Assembly (NCBI GenBank): GCA_903813345.2 | Contig: CAIIXF020000005.1 | Coordinates: 3,048,356 to 3,112,355, forward strand | Direction: 5' to 3' | DNA: 64,000 bases | From: Owenia fusiformis | Lineage: Eukaryota > Annelida > Polychaeta > Sabellida > Oweniidae | Part shown: positions 1 through 12,600 of the stretch, one piece after another | Position numbering within the stretch: position 1 is the first letter of the stretch | Layout of the letters: each line of letters starts with the position of its first letter | Made by a program: the position numbers and the translations under genes | Notes under the pieces: model-generated | What the model saw: only the letters and a program-made list of their open reading frames with translations | Told to the model about the DNA's origin: nothing | The model's database searches: none

Positions 1-531
1 AGAGCTACATGTGAATATGTAGTTTTTGAGTGGATATATTGATCCAAGATCAAGGTCAACCCTTTATATGTCATTTTAAAATCTTTCTTATTGACAGAAT
101 TCTGCAAAATTATAAGACATTTATTTGAACTGAATTTAAAGAATGTATAATAATGAAAGACACAGTGAGTAATTGAAAGGATAAGGTGACTGTCTGGCAG
201 TCATCATTTTTTGATTATTTATTCAAATTTAACTTTTAAGGCATACAGCGTTAAGTTATTTTGATTGAACTGAGAATGATGTTTTAAATTACAGGGTGTC
301 TATGAGCATTTTTAGGTTATACAAAACAATAATCGGTTACTTTGAATGCCAGTAAATGGTATCACAAGACATTCCAGACAAAAACGTGACAAGTAACAAA
401 GTAAAACGTGACAACAAAGTTTTTAAACATTTTAAATGTCTGATATGGTATCAAAGTCATGAACAAACTATGTTCATTCATTCTACTCTAAATGGGGGAT
501 GAATGCAGAATTCACCAAAAGCATATCTTAC
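1..531. other. ALAS intron, left edge of window
   Basis: This is non-coding AT-rich sequence. It lies downstream (minus strand) of the exon that ends at 532 with donor GTAAGA. I looked for the next ALAS exon, which should resume just after the SIR residues, and found no matching reading frame here. The remaining C-terminal exons must lie beyond the left edge. Confidence 0.7.
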
Positions 532-671
532 CCTGATAGAAGTGAGAGCTCCTCGTAGGACTGTAGGGGGCAGAGAGGTGGTGAATATAAAGCCAGAGGC
601 GTAACTTCTCAACATGTCGATTAGGTTAGCAGAGCCTGCGATGTAACCACCTATATTGCCAAATGCCTTGC
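532..671 (-). CDS. ALAS: ALAS exon with catalytic lysine
   Basis: The exon is 140 nt, entered in phase 1 and left in phase 0. It encodes [13 protein letters not shown] followed by [15 protein letters not shown] and ends at TSIR. The first complete codon is AAG, the lysine of GTLGKAFG that binds PLP in all ALAS enzymes, so the intron splits the motif just before it. The acceptor is a TTTCAG after a TG-rich tract and the donor is GTAAGA. Confidence 0.96.
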
Positions 672-3600
672 CTGAAACACACACAAACAACATAATCAGA
701 AAAGGATTCATCCTATAACTGTCATTTTCTTTTAATTTTAACTTGAATCACTTGGAAATCCCACTTGCAGCATTTTATAGTTTATTCATAAGGCAGAAAG
801 TAATCACTTGTGAAATAATATAGATGTTACATACACAAATTGGAAGAGAAACTTGGTGTTGGTGTGTAACATAAAATTGACGTCATATTGCCTTACATAA
901 AGTATAAAATATAGGGACCAAGTTTTTGATGTCTGAGGACAGGAGAACATGTAGCTATCACATGAATGATTTTGGAATCAATAATTTACATGACATTAAC
1001 CACAAAAACTGAAAAGCATACATGAACCTACAAGAGGATACAAAAATGGAATCTTCTTCATATTTTTTGTAAAGATAGACTGTATAATCATACTGTCTTA
1101 CCGAGGGTACCAGAAATGATATCCAACTTATCTAAGACACCATCTCTTTCTGCGACCCCAGCCCCATGTTCCCCGTAGAGTCCCACAGCATGCACTTCAT
1201 CCACAAATGTTATAGCCCCGTACTTGTGGGCAATGTCACACATCTCTTCCAGTGGACTTATAGAACCTAAAACATACATACTAAACATACATACTAAAAC
1301 ATCTACCAATGAGATTTTGAGTATCCTAAAATATTAACCTAAAGTTCACTGTAAAATTCAACATCGAAATAGTATGGAACATTCCATTGCATTTGCTTCT
1401 GTAATCACATTCTAATGGGTATGAGAACGCTCCAGGGAAATGCCAAAGTTGCCAGAGTTTACAGACTCCATAGTAACCCATGACAGAGTGTTAAGAGGTA
1501 GTAACTTGCTTTATCAATGATGTCACAGAACATTGTGTTGACAATACATGGAGAGTTTAATACATGTAGCTTTTATAATGGGTTGATTGGGAGTTTTCCT
1601 ACAAATTTACTTCTATGTATTCACATATAAGCTGAGGAGTATTTCTGGTTTCAGCTCATTGTAGAGGAATATATTCTACCTTTCTACATATTCTATCACT
1701 TACTGACAACACAACTGACTTACCATCCATGGAATGCACAGACTCGAAGGCCACTATTTTAGGCGTAGACAAATCCATCTTCTGGAGAATTTCTTCCAAA
1801 TGAGCTGGGTCATTATGTCGGAATACATGCTTGGCTGCTCCACTAGTTCGTATGCCCTGTATCATAGAGGCATGATTCCCAGAGTCTGACAGTATTTGAC
1901 AACCTGTAATAGAGAAATGGATTGTCAGATTATCAAAACATTTAAAATTAGTCACATTTTAATTAGACTAGAATAACATTGAACTTTAAAAAATATGAGC
2001 ATATATGACATTGGTAAGTAAATAAACTTACATCATGTCTTTGTAACCACCCCCTTCATTTATTTGCTGTTGTTTTTACTAAATTCTGAATTTCACTTAT
2101 TTAAAGAATGTTGTCTTACCTGGTAGTGACTTGGCCAGTGTAAAGAGAGTGGTGTCATTGGCCACGTAGCATGACGTAAACAACAGGGCAGCGTCTTTTT
2201 GGTGAAGACGGGACAGTTCATTCTCCAGGTCTTCGTGCAAGGGGGAGTTACCAGAGATGTTACGAGTTCCTCCCGCACCAGCTCCATGTTTATTCACCGC
2301 ATTGCTACAAAGAGCAATAAAAAATATAGAAATATATTCCATGCAACATTCAGTGTACTGGTATGAGATCAATTTTTTACGGCATCATTATCTAAAGTGC
2401 AAATTTTTACCAGTTTTACATGAGCTCAATAAATATATGAGATGAGCTGACAATGATATGAAATATCACTATACACTAAAATGACTTAGACATGTGGTAC
2501 AAAACGAAACCCTGCAACACTTACATGACAGCGCCACGTACAGAGGGGTGCCAGCTCATGCCAAGGTAGTCATTGCTACACCACACTGAGATTTCTTTCT
2601 CCCCTTTCGTGTGCTCTTCAGCCAATGGGAACTCGTCTCCCCTCCTCATCACCTATAGTCACAAAAAAACATGAATGAAATAAGGGCACAGTCGCACGCA
2701 CCATAGGGAATGAAATATGGAGGTCATCTATAAAACTCCCACAGTACTGTACAAAAATAGAAATTGGGATCCTTTATGATGTTACTAGTTTAAGTTGGTG
2801 GTTGAGCAATTATTGTGTACAATAAAACTGTATCTTAATTCAGATGATTAGGACATTTATATCAGGCCCATAATTTGACAATAATCGACTACCATCTTAT
2901 CAGAGTACACTTTCATCAGGTCTACTTGGTTTTCACAGATGTTACATATTCATCTTTTTAACAATTACTGTTTTTACATTCATCATTTACAAAAAAGTAA
3001 TTAACATTATTGTAGAGGGCCTAGGTAAACAAAAGCATTATTGGCCAATATATTACCTTGCGGAAGATACGATAGGTATGGTCTTGCTTCTTTGCCTCAA
3101 TCTTGTCCGCATACAGCGCCTCGTAGTCAAACACCTTTCCAGGTGGGTTGACTGAAATATAGATATGGGTTATATAATATTTTAGTTTTCAGGCAGAAGG
3201 TTTGACTACCATAGTCAATGTTAGCTTTGGATCAACTGAAACACCTTTCTGGGTGGGTTGACTGAAATATAGATATGGGTTATATAATATTTTAGTTTTC
3301 AGGCAGAAGGTTTGACTACCATAGTCAATGTTAGCTTTGGATCAACTGAAACACCTTTCTGGGTGGGTTGACTGAAATATAGATATGGGTTATATAATAT
3401 TTTAGTTTTCAGGCAGAAGGTTTGTCTACCATAGCCAATGTGAGTTTGGACCAACTGAAACACCTTTCGAGGTGGGTTGACTGAAATATATATGTGCGAA
3501 ATACAATATTTTAGTTTTTAGGCAGACAATTTGACAACCATAGCCAATGTGAGCTTTGAACTAATTGAAACCAAGATTAAAAATCACATGATCACTGAGT

Positions 3601-6600
3601 TCGAAGAAACAAACTTGTACATTTACACCAGCTTCTGTATAGAGTTGAACAATGTCACAGCAATAGTAAACCAATAGTAATCAATAACAAACCAATACAT
3701 GTAGTAAATATTTCTCATGTAAAAAGAGAAACTTGGTATACATTCCAATTATAGTGCTCATTGTGATCCATAAAAACTGAACCTATAAATCGTTGAATAA
3801 AGCTTATGGGTTCTGCTTTTTTGGTTCACCCTGTGCATTCTGTTCTAAAAAATTATCGCCCAGATATGTCCACAGTCAACCCCTGAGAGTGAAATAAAGA
3901 GATCTTAAATGTCTAGTGGCGTAGCCAGGATTTGGTGACCAGGGGTTCATTTTCTTTATATTATCCCCAAATCTCCACCTTCATTGGGGTTCCTCATATA
4001 AAACCATTTTTGTAATTTTCTTACATACAATTTACACCCCTTCCAAAAGTGTGTCAACCGTAAATTCCCCCATGGAGTGTTTAAGCCTCCTTATGTTTGA
4101 ATTATTATTCGTATAATATGTACAGTGTAAAGGAAAAAACTGTTTTAGTGCTGGGAAAAATAAATCGACATCATGTCCGATACCTCCATTTTGTTTTGGC
4201 AAGATACAATTGAATTTGAAAAAGTTAGACGATTTGATTTTCTATGTTAAAATGGTGAATCTTTTACTCAATAGATATCCTGAAATCTGAAGGCAAGATC
4301 ATGATTTTAATATTACATTTGTTTAATGAAATTCAAATCAAGAGTTAACATATATTTAGCTACATGTAAGTTTAAGGGCAAATCTTAACACATCTTTAAG
4401 AAACATATGCATCTTTTTAAAACAAGCTACTTTAGGGAGATAGACTTAAAGAGTTCACACAAACTTCACATCTTGCTTCATCAAGCATCGGACCTATCCT
4501 CACCTCGGGATAGAACGTAGTGGATTGAGCGTGGGAAGCGACAATGCAGAGTTCGCAAAAAGATGTCAAATTCTGAAACATGCAATTCCCACAATTTAAT
4601 ACTGAGATTATGATTTTTCTAAAAAAAAAAAAATTTATTTGGTGTATAATTTTATAATAGAGGAATTCATAATGACCTTACATTTAGTTACTGAATTGAA
4701 GAATAATTAATAGCAAATATTTTCAAAGAATGAAATATTTATTTAATCATGGCGTTCAAAAAAGTCTTTATAGCTACGTGAATACTCTTTGACAACAGAA
4801 GTGGCAGTTGATAATTGGTTTAGTAAAAAATGAAACATAGGCTGAAATTCAAAAACTGACCAAATTGAAATGAAAAGATATCTATTGTACTCCGTAGGCT
4901 CTAAAATTAAACCTCTTTCAAATTACAATGCCTTACAACAAACAAAAGACACCTACTATAGTGCTGAAAATACCCATTTGTTCTTTCTTTGAATTGAAAA
5001 TATAAAATTCAAAATTCAAATTCAAGTCCAAGTACAGGTGACCCCAAAAACGTCACCCCTTAATTTGGGAATAACTATATCTCCATTTTAAAGGACTTTT
5101 CATGATTTTTTGTGTAGATAGAGAGTTAAATGAATAAATCATTGGAATTTACCTAATAAGCAGTCAGTGCATCATATTTGACGAGATTGTTGAATTGTTT
5201 GAAGGGTAGATAATATGTATGAAAGCAATCCAGAAATGGCTCAAATAATGGCTAAGACAGAAATCTCATTTCAGAAAATTGCATTTTCAACATTTTTGGA
5301 CAATATCACAAGGCCATACTTGGTTGGAAAATGTGATCATTTTAAAACTTGGAATTTAAACAGTCTATATACGCAGATAAATTAAAAAATCATGTTTGAG
5401 TTTATACTAAAATGAGAGGGTAATTTTTCTGGGTCAACCAGTATATGGGGTGTACACGTGAATTAGGGAGCATGCGCGTTACAAATGTCCAGCAAAAGTA
5501 GAACTCTTTTGAGAAATCTTGGCTACATGTATGGCCTAAGTATAGCAGTCACATCACAAAAGAAATCAAAGTGATGGATAATAAATGCTATACCTATTCA
5601 AATGCTTGTGTTTATAAATGATAAATACATGTGTACTTTTCATACTACCTCATTTCAAAAAGTTTCTATTATTTGATATTTGCTCCTGAGGACTAATCAG
5701 CTCCAGGCAAGATTTTTTATCTATTTTGTTTGAAATAAAACAAAACGAAGGCACACAGATTTGAAAGAAAAAGTGTTTTCATTAGTAATAGGACAATAAG
5801 TAGTAACTGTTGTTTTTATGTTAAAATAAATAAAAATAACAAATTTTATGTTAAATTGATCGAACAAATTTATTTATAATTATGGGAAAAATTTTCAGCT
5901 GCTTGAAAAAGATTAAAGAGTAAATCGAAATATTGCAAAACTAAATCAATTTGTTAGTATTAAGACATTTGGTTTATTTCACCGGATATGAAGCAGCTTT
6001 TAAGTTGTGCGAAATTATTGTTATTTATTTGCATAATGTCATGATGATCCGGGGTCTTCTCAAAATTAGACAATCCCAACCCTTGCCTAAGGTTGCCACA
6101 CTTTTGGAGAGAATTGTACAACTTTATTATGTTTTTATTTACTGGTCATATAAATTGAATTTAATGTTTCTGGTTTTCCACAAATATTTTTTGGGAAACC
6201 CTAACCGGGGGTTCGTCCAAAACCTACCGAACCCCTGGTCACTACAGCTATGATGTCTGATAATTCATTCTGTACAGTTTATAGACTTCTGACTTTGATA
6301 TGATGGTATAATAAAACCCAACAATATAAATTGTAACATTTAACTCAACCAAAAGTTTTAACTATAATATATCTTACAACCCTGCTCGATAATTGGAAGT
6401 GGAAAAGAAAACTGCTGGAGGTAATCTACAATAAAACACGAAGGAAATTTCTAAGAACAGATCAGATATGAGAGCTGACTTATTGGGAGTAAAGTGAAAA
6501 TACAGGGTGACCAAAAACAACCCACTACACAGATCTGTTCTGTAGAACAAATGGGTCTGATATTTTGGGTCACTCTGTATAACGACAGAATAAAGTTTCT

Positions 6601-9600
6601 TCCTGTTAAAATTATCATGATTTCATATATTTTGAGGGTAATGTCAGTTTTACTGTATCAGTCTACTTAAGGTGAAACCTTTCTGTTTGCTGTCTTTCAT
6701 GGAAGGATTTCTCAGATTCAAGGAAAATACTGACTGACTGACCCAGTTGAGACAAAATGAGTAAGAACATAAAACAAAGGAATGGTTCTTACCTCCGCCT
6801 GATCCTGACCCAGATCCCCTGCTTCTTCTTGTGACCTCTGGGAGGCCATACTTCACTGCCATTGGTGGAGATATGTGACTCGACTCAACGTAATTGGTCC
6901 CAGGCTGAACACTGCCATCTATTGAGAAAAAATATCTATCACAATCATATGCTGATTCACTGGGAATGTGTATTCTCTTTTTATTCTTATTTCTTAAATA
7001 GTTCTTTGTGGATGCAGAAAAATGCAGAAAAACAGTATATAGGAGACACCTTTTGAGGAATTTCAATAGGATAATTTCAAGTTCTAGTTTTATTGTGTGA
7101 GCTCATGAGGTTTCAGGCACATTTACAATCATTGTACCTGCTTGATTTGGAGTGAACAGGAGTCTGGGTAATTTTAGTTTTTCTTATGTTGTCCTTTGTG
7201 ATCATTTGGCTGTCTAATACAAAGCTTGCATGGTAAAATAAAAAGTGACTTTGGTAAAATGCAAAGTTATCTTGGTAAAATACAAAGCTATCTTGGTAAA
7301 GTACAAAGCTATATTGGTAAAATACAAAGCTTTCTTGGTAAAATACAAAGCTATCATGGTAAAATACAAAGCTATATTGGTAAAATACAAAGCTATCTTG
7401 GTAAAATGCAAAGTTATCTTGGTAAAATGCAAAGTTATCTTGGTAAAATACAAAGTTATCTTGGTAAAATACAAAGCTATCATGGTAAAATGCAAAGGTA
7501 TCATGGTAAAATGCAAAGCTATCATGGTAACATACAAAGTTATCTTGGTAAAATGCAAAGTTATCTTGGTAAAATGCAAAGCTATCATGGTAAAATACAA
7601 AGTTATCTTGGTAAAATACAAAGCTATATTGGTAAAATACAAAGCTATCTTGGTAAAATGCAAAGATATCTTGGTAAAATACAAAGCTATATTGGTAAAG
7701 TACAAAGCTATATTGGTAAAATGCAAAGCTATCTTGGTAAAATGCAAAGTTATCTTGGTAAAATACAAAGCTATCATGGTAAAATACAAAGTTATCTTGG
7801 TAAAATACAAAGCTATATTGGTAAAGTACAAAGCTATATTGGTAAAATGCAAAGCTATCTTGGTAAAATGCAAAGTTATCTTGGTAAAATACAAAGCTAT
7901 CTTGGTAAAATACAAAGCTATCTTGGTAAAATACAAAGTTATCTTGGTAAAATACAAAGCTATATTGGTAAAATACAAAGCTATCTTGGTAAAATGCAAA
8001 GTTATCTTGGTAAAATACAAAGCTATATTGGTAAAATACAAAGCTATATTGGTAAAATACAAAGCTATCTTGGTAAAATGCAAAGTTATCTTAGTAAAAT
8101 AAGTTATCTTGGTAAAATACAAAGTTATCTTGGTAAAATACAAAGCTATATTGGTAAAATACAAAGCTATATTGGTAAAATACAAAGCTATCTTGGTAAA
8201 ATGCAAAGTTATCTTGGTAAAATAAGTTATCTTGGTAAAATACAAAGTTATCTTGGTAAAATACAAAGCTATTATGGTAAAATGCAAAGGTATCATGGTA
8301 AAATGCAAAGCTATCATGGTAACATACAAAGTTATCTTGGTAAAATGCAAAGTTATCTTGGTAAAATGCAAAGCTATCATGGTAAAATACAAAGTTATCT
8401 TGGTAAAATACAAAGCTATATTGGTAAAATACAAAGCTATCTTGGTAAAATGCAAAGATATCTTGGTAAAATACAAAGCTATATTGGTAAAGTACAAAGC
8501 TATATTGGTAAAATGCAAAGCTATCTTGGTAAAATGCAAAGTTATCTTGGTAAAATACAAAGCTATCATGGTAAAATACAAAGTTATCTTGGTAAAATAC
8601 AAAGCTATATTGGTAAAGTACAAAGCTATATTGGTAAAATGCAAAGCTATCTTGGTAAAATGCAAAGTTATCTTGGTAAAATACAAAGCTATCTTGGTAA
8701 AATACAAAGCTATCTTGGTAAAATACAAAGTTATCTTGGTAAAATACAAAGCTATATTGGTAAAATACAAAGCTATCTTGGTAAAATGCAAAGTTATCTT
8801 GGTAAAATACAAAGCTATATTGGTAAAATACAAAGCTATATTGGTAAAATACAAAGCTATATTGGTAAAATGCAAAGTTATCATGGTAAAATGCAAAGTT
8901 ATCTTGGTAAAATACAAAGTTATCTTGGTAAAATACAAAGCTATCTTGGTAAAATGCAAAGTTATCTTGGTAAAATACAAAGCTATATTGGTAAAGTACA
9001 AAGCTATATTGGTAAAGTACAAAGCTATATTGGTAAAATACAAAGCTATCTTGGTAAAATGCAAAGTTATCTTAATAAAATACAAAGAACCTCTCTTGGT
9101 AAAATACAAAGCTATATTGGTAAAGTACAAAGCTATATTGGTAAAATACAAAGCTATATTGGTAAAATACAAAGCTATATTGGTAAAGTACAAAGCTATA
9201 TTGGTAAAGTACAAAGCTATATTGGTAAAATACAAAGCTATCTTGGTAAAATACAAAGAAGCTCTCTTGGTAAAATACAAAGCTATCTTGGTAAAATGCA
9301 AAGAAGCTCTCTTGGTAAAATGCAAAGTTATCTTGGTGAAATACAAAGCTATCTTGGTAAAGTACAAAGAAGCTCTCTTGGTAAAATGCAAAGCTCTCTT
9401 GGTAAAATACAAAGCGATCACAGTAGAATAAAAGTATCATACTGAAAAGCATTACAGATAAATAAATCAAAAATAAAACAACGAGATAAGCTACCTGTAG
9501 TCATTGTTTCTGCTACAGCATTGTTGTTGTTCATAGATGCTGCAATATGAGAAGCATAGCATTGATGAACATCACAAAATGTTTAAGATGTATATACAGG

Positions 9601-12600
9601 TAAATATAGACAGGCACGGGTACATATTATATGTACAGACACATATATAAATAAAGGCACTTATAAGTAATTATATATAAAAATGAAAATAAGCCTATTA
9701 TCTGACAAGGGACACAATTAACTCCTGTATCCAACAATTTCGTTGATATAAGCAATAAGCAATATAGAACATAAGCAGTGATAAGCATCAATAAAACATA
9801 GATATATATCATACTATTATATCAACTGTTTATTATAAATAATGGTTAAATATCAAGGATATAACTAAGGGGTGGGTCTGATTGCATATTGGTAAAATCT
9901 AAATAATTGAGTGAACACATACCTTTATCATTAGATGCATTAATGGTGTCCTGGATGACATCAGCACTAGATGGCGCCACAGTCACCTTGTTGGTCATGT
10001 AGGGGCACTTGTTGACATTCACATCCTCTGTAACAAGAATGATAAGTTGTTACAAAGTAAAGGAAATTGGTATGTTGTGACAAAGTACAGTAAAACAGGT
10101 ATATGGTGAACATTTTTTCACCTGTAAAAAAATGTTCACAGTAGGTACGTGTTCACTACACTGGACTTTCAATAGCAGGGGGCGAGTGTCCGAAATCGCC
10201 GTTTGTTTTCGATAATTCGCCGTTTGTTAGAAGTCAAATATAGTTTTGGGGGAAAATAAAAGTCTTCTATAGACTATCCTTTATTTTATTCAGCGATCTT
10301 GTTTTGCACTTCCTTGTCTATGATTTGTACCTCAGTTTCGAACTGCAATGGAACTCACTATAATCGTAAAGATCACTTGATCTCATTACATGTATGACTG
10401 ATATAACTCTGTACAACCAGTCACAGTACAGTCTTTCCAATGGGTGTAAAATTGTATTATTACCACCTTGCCGGGCCAGTTCTAGCAAGGGAAAGATCAA
10501 TACCCGGTGATTTCAGCGGGAAGTGGCGTTTCGTTCAGTGGATGAGCTGCGCGCGCACGCATAAATGTGATTATCCAATATAATTAGGGGAGGGCTATTT
10601 GAAATAGTTTTTGGTCTCAGGCGCGACCCAGGGCTGTTGTCTTAAGGACATTTCGTTGAAAATGAGCCATTCGGCTGATAATTGGTAAGAGTTTGCGATC
10701 TTATAATGTATAACTGTTACTCAGACACATATTTTGACACGATTCTGTTGGAAATAAGCTTTGAACCGAGAGATATTCACGATTGATATGCACATTTTTG
10801 ATTGTGCCATTGCTTTTCCATTGCACAATCCATGTATTGATAGAAGAAGCATTAATAATGCAGATTGGTTTACCTTCAATACATGGCAGACACTACATAT
10901 CGGTCTATTAATACCAGTTTGTGCCTTAAATAGTTTTATATTTCCATCCACGGCCTGGAGCCTGGGTGTGTTTGTCTCTTATGTGTATGCTTGTGCATGG
11001 ACTTCTAATCACTAGCAGAATTTAACATGATGCAAACTCGACATTATAACTCATGCTGTAACATTTTGACTTCGCTGGAAAACAATAGGAATTATTTTTC
11101 TTGCCAATCAATCATGAATCACAATCAAAATTTCAGAATGATCAGTCAGGCAATGGTCCAAATCAAGTTATAACATTATATGATATTCAGCAAGAAGTCC
11201 GGTAGAAATACAGAATATTTAAACATCAAAGCTGAAAGTTAAAAGCTAATCTGTCAATTTTCTGTCTGCAAAAGAGCGTTTACATTTGACACAATAACAG
11301 ACTGAGGCTTTGAAATCTAGGATTCCCCAGGAAAATATGACGTCATACTAATTAGCATAAGGATTTCCCTATTGGTCTGGGTCGAGCCTTGTTCGAAAAC
11401 ACAATCCATAAATACATGCTAATTTCTAAGGAGATAGTAAGTGTATAACGTGTTTATCGATTTTGTTTAAAGATTTAATCAATTATCAAATTGTTTAAGT
11501 GGATAAAGTGGTCACACTTGCTTCAATTCATAGCGAAATCGACGGATAGAAACTGACCGAATTCCCGATATCCTACCCCGTATTACTGTAGGCTATAAGC
11601 ACAGTGACCTACAGAGGGCGCTATCACAAACAAGTACTGCACGAACCGATAAATTCCCGGGTATTGTATCGCCCTTGGTTCTAGGGGTTTTAGTACTAGT
11701 TAATTTAGAAGGCGTTCATTTTACTATATCGACCTGAGAAATGTGTGACGTCATAGTGGTGGTCCATATGGACCGGTCTAGAATATATTCTGGACCGGCA
11801 ATTTTTCCCCGGGAAATTAGATATCGTTCAGTGCGTAAGATTTTCTTGCTATTTCAGCCCTGGTCGTTAACGGTGGTAATAATACTTAAAATGTCATTTC
11901 TGCGAGCAATATAGTGAAGTATTGGACCTTGGGCCTTTGGCCCTCGGTCCAATATTTCACTATATTCCCCTTAGAAATGACATTATTGTACTATTAATCA
12001 GTTAAAGGCCCCATATAAAGTTTAAACCACTTTGGCTTATATTTTTGTCTTATCCAATGTTATCAAAGCGTGAAAATGTGAAACTTTTTATTAATTTCAA
12101 AAATGTTTTTGAAGGACTTTTTGTTAAAAATATCGTGAATTTATTCAAAATTAACTTTAAGAGGTCACACTTATCTTTTAAAGCGATAATTCACACCGAT
12201 GCATAGCAATCATCCTCACTTGTTTTTTTGCCGATAAAATCAAGAAAATTGGTTGATAGATGAGAGAGCAATGAACTCATCCATGCATGAAAGTGGTTCA
12301 GAGAAAGATGCATTTCAAAATTTTAATTCTCATAGAAACCAATGGTAAAATAATATTAAAAACATATTCATCCTTTAACCTGGTTAGACAGTCAAAATTG
12401 TTTTATTTTTTAAGTTTAGCATATTAAGAAAAGATTGACATTGAAAAATGTTGCCACCTAAGTGATGTCACGATGTGGTCACTTAGGTTGAAAATATTTT
12501 CGATATGCTAAATCATTGAATTGGCACATTAAATATAACATTTAATTTTAACATAGTGTGTCCGTTATATATTGCTGTTAAAAAGATATAGAGGTTCTTA

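Noticed and set aside
7214-9445. Long repeat-protein frames (735 and 739 residues) on both strands
   Set aside because: They are open only because the 21-bp unit has no stop in those registers. They overlap each other on opposite strands, sit inside an ALAS intron, and have no signal peptide, unique domain or splice context.
10500-11800. Alternative internal ALAS promoter
   Set aside because: CRE-like words and higher GC are present, but there is no TATA, no ordered cluster and no adjacent coding exon start.
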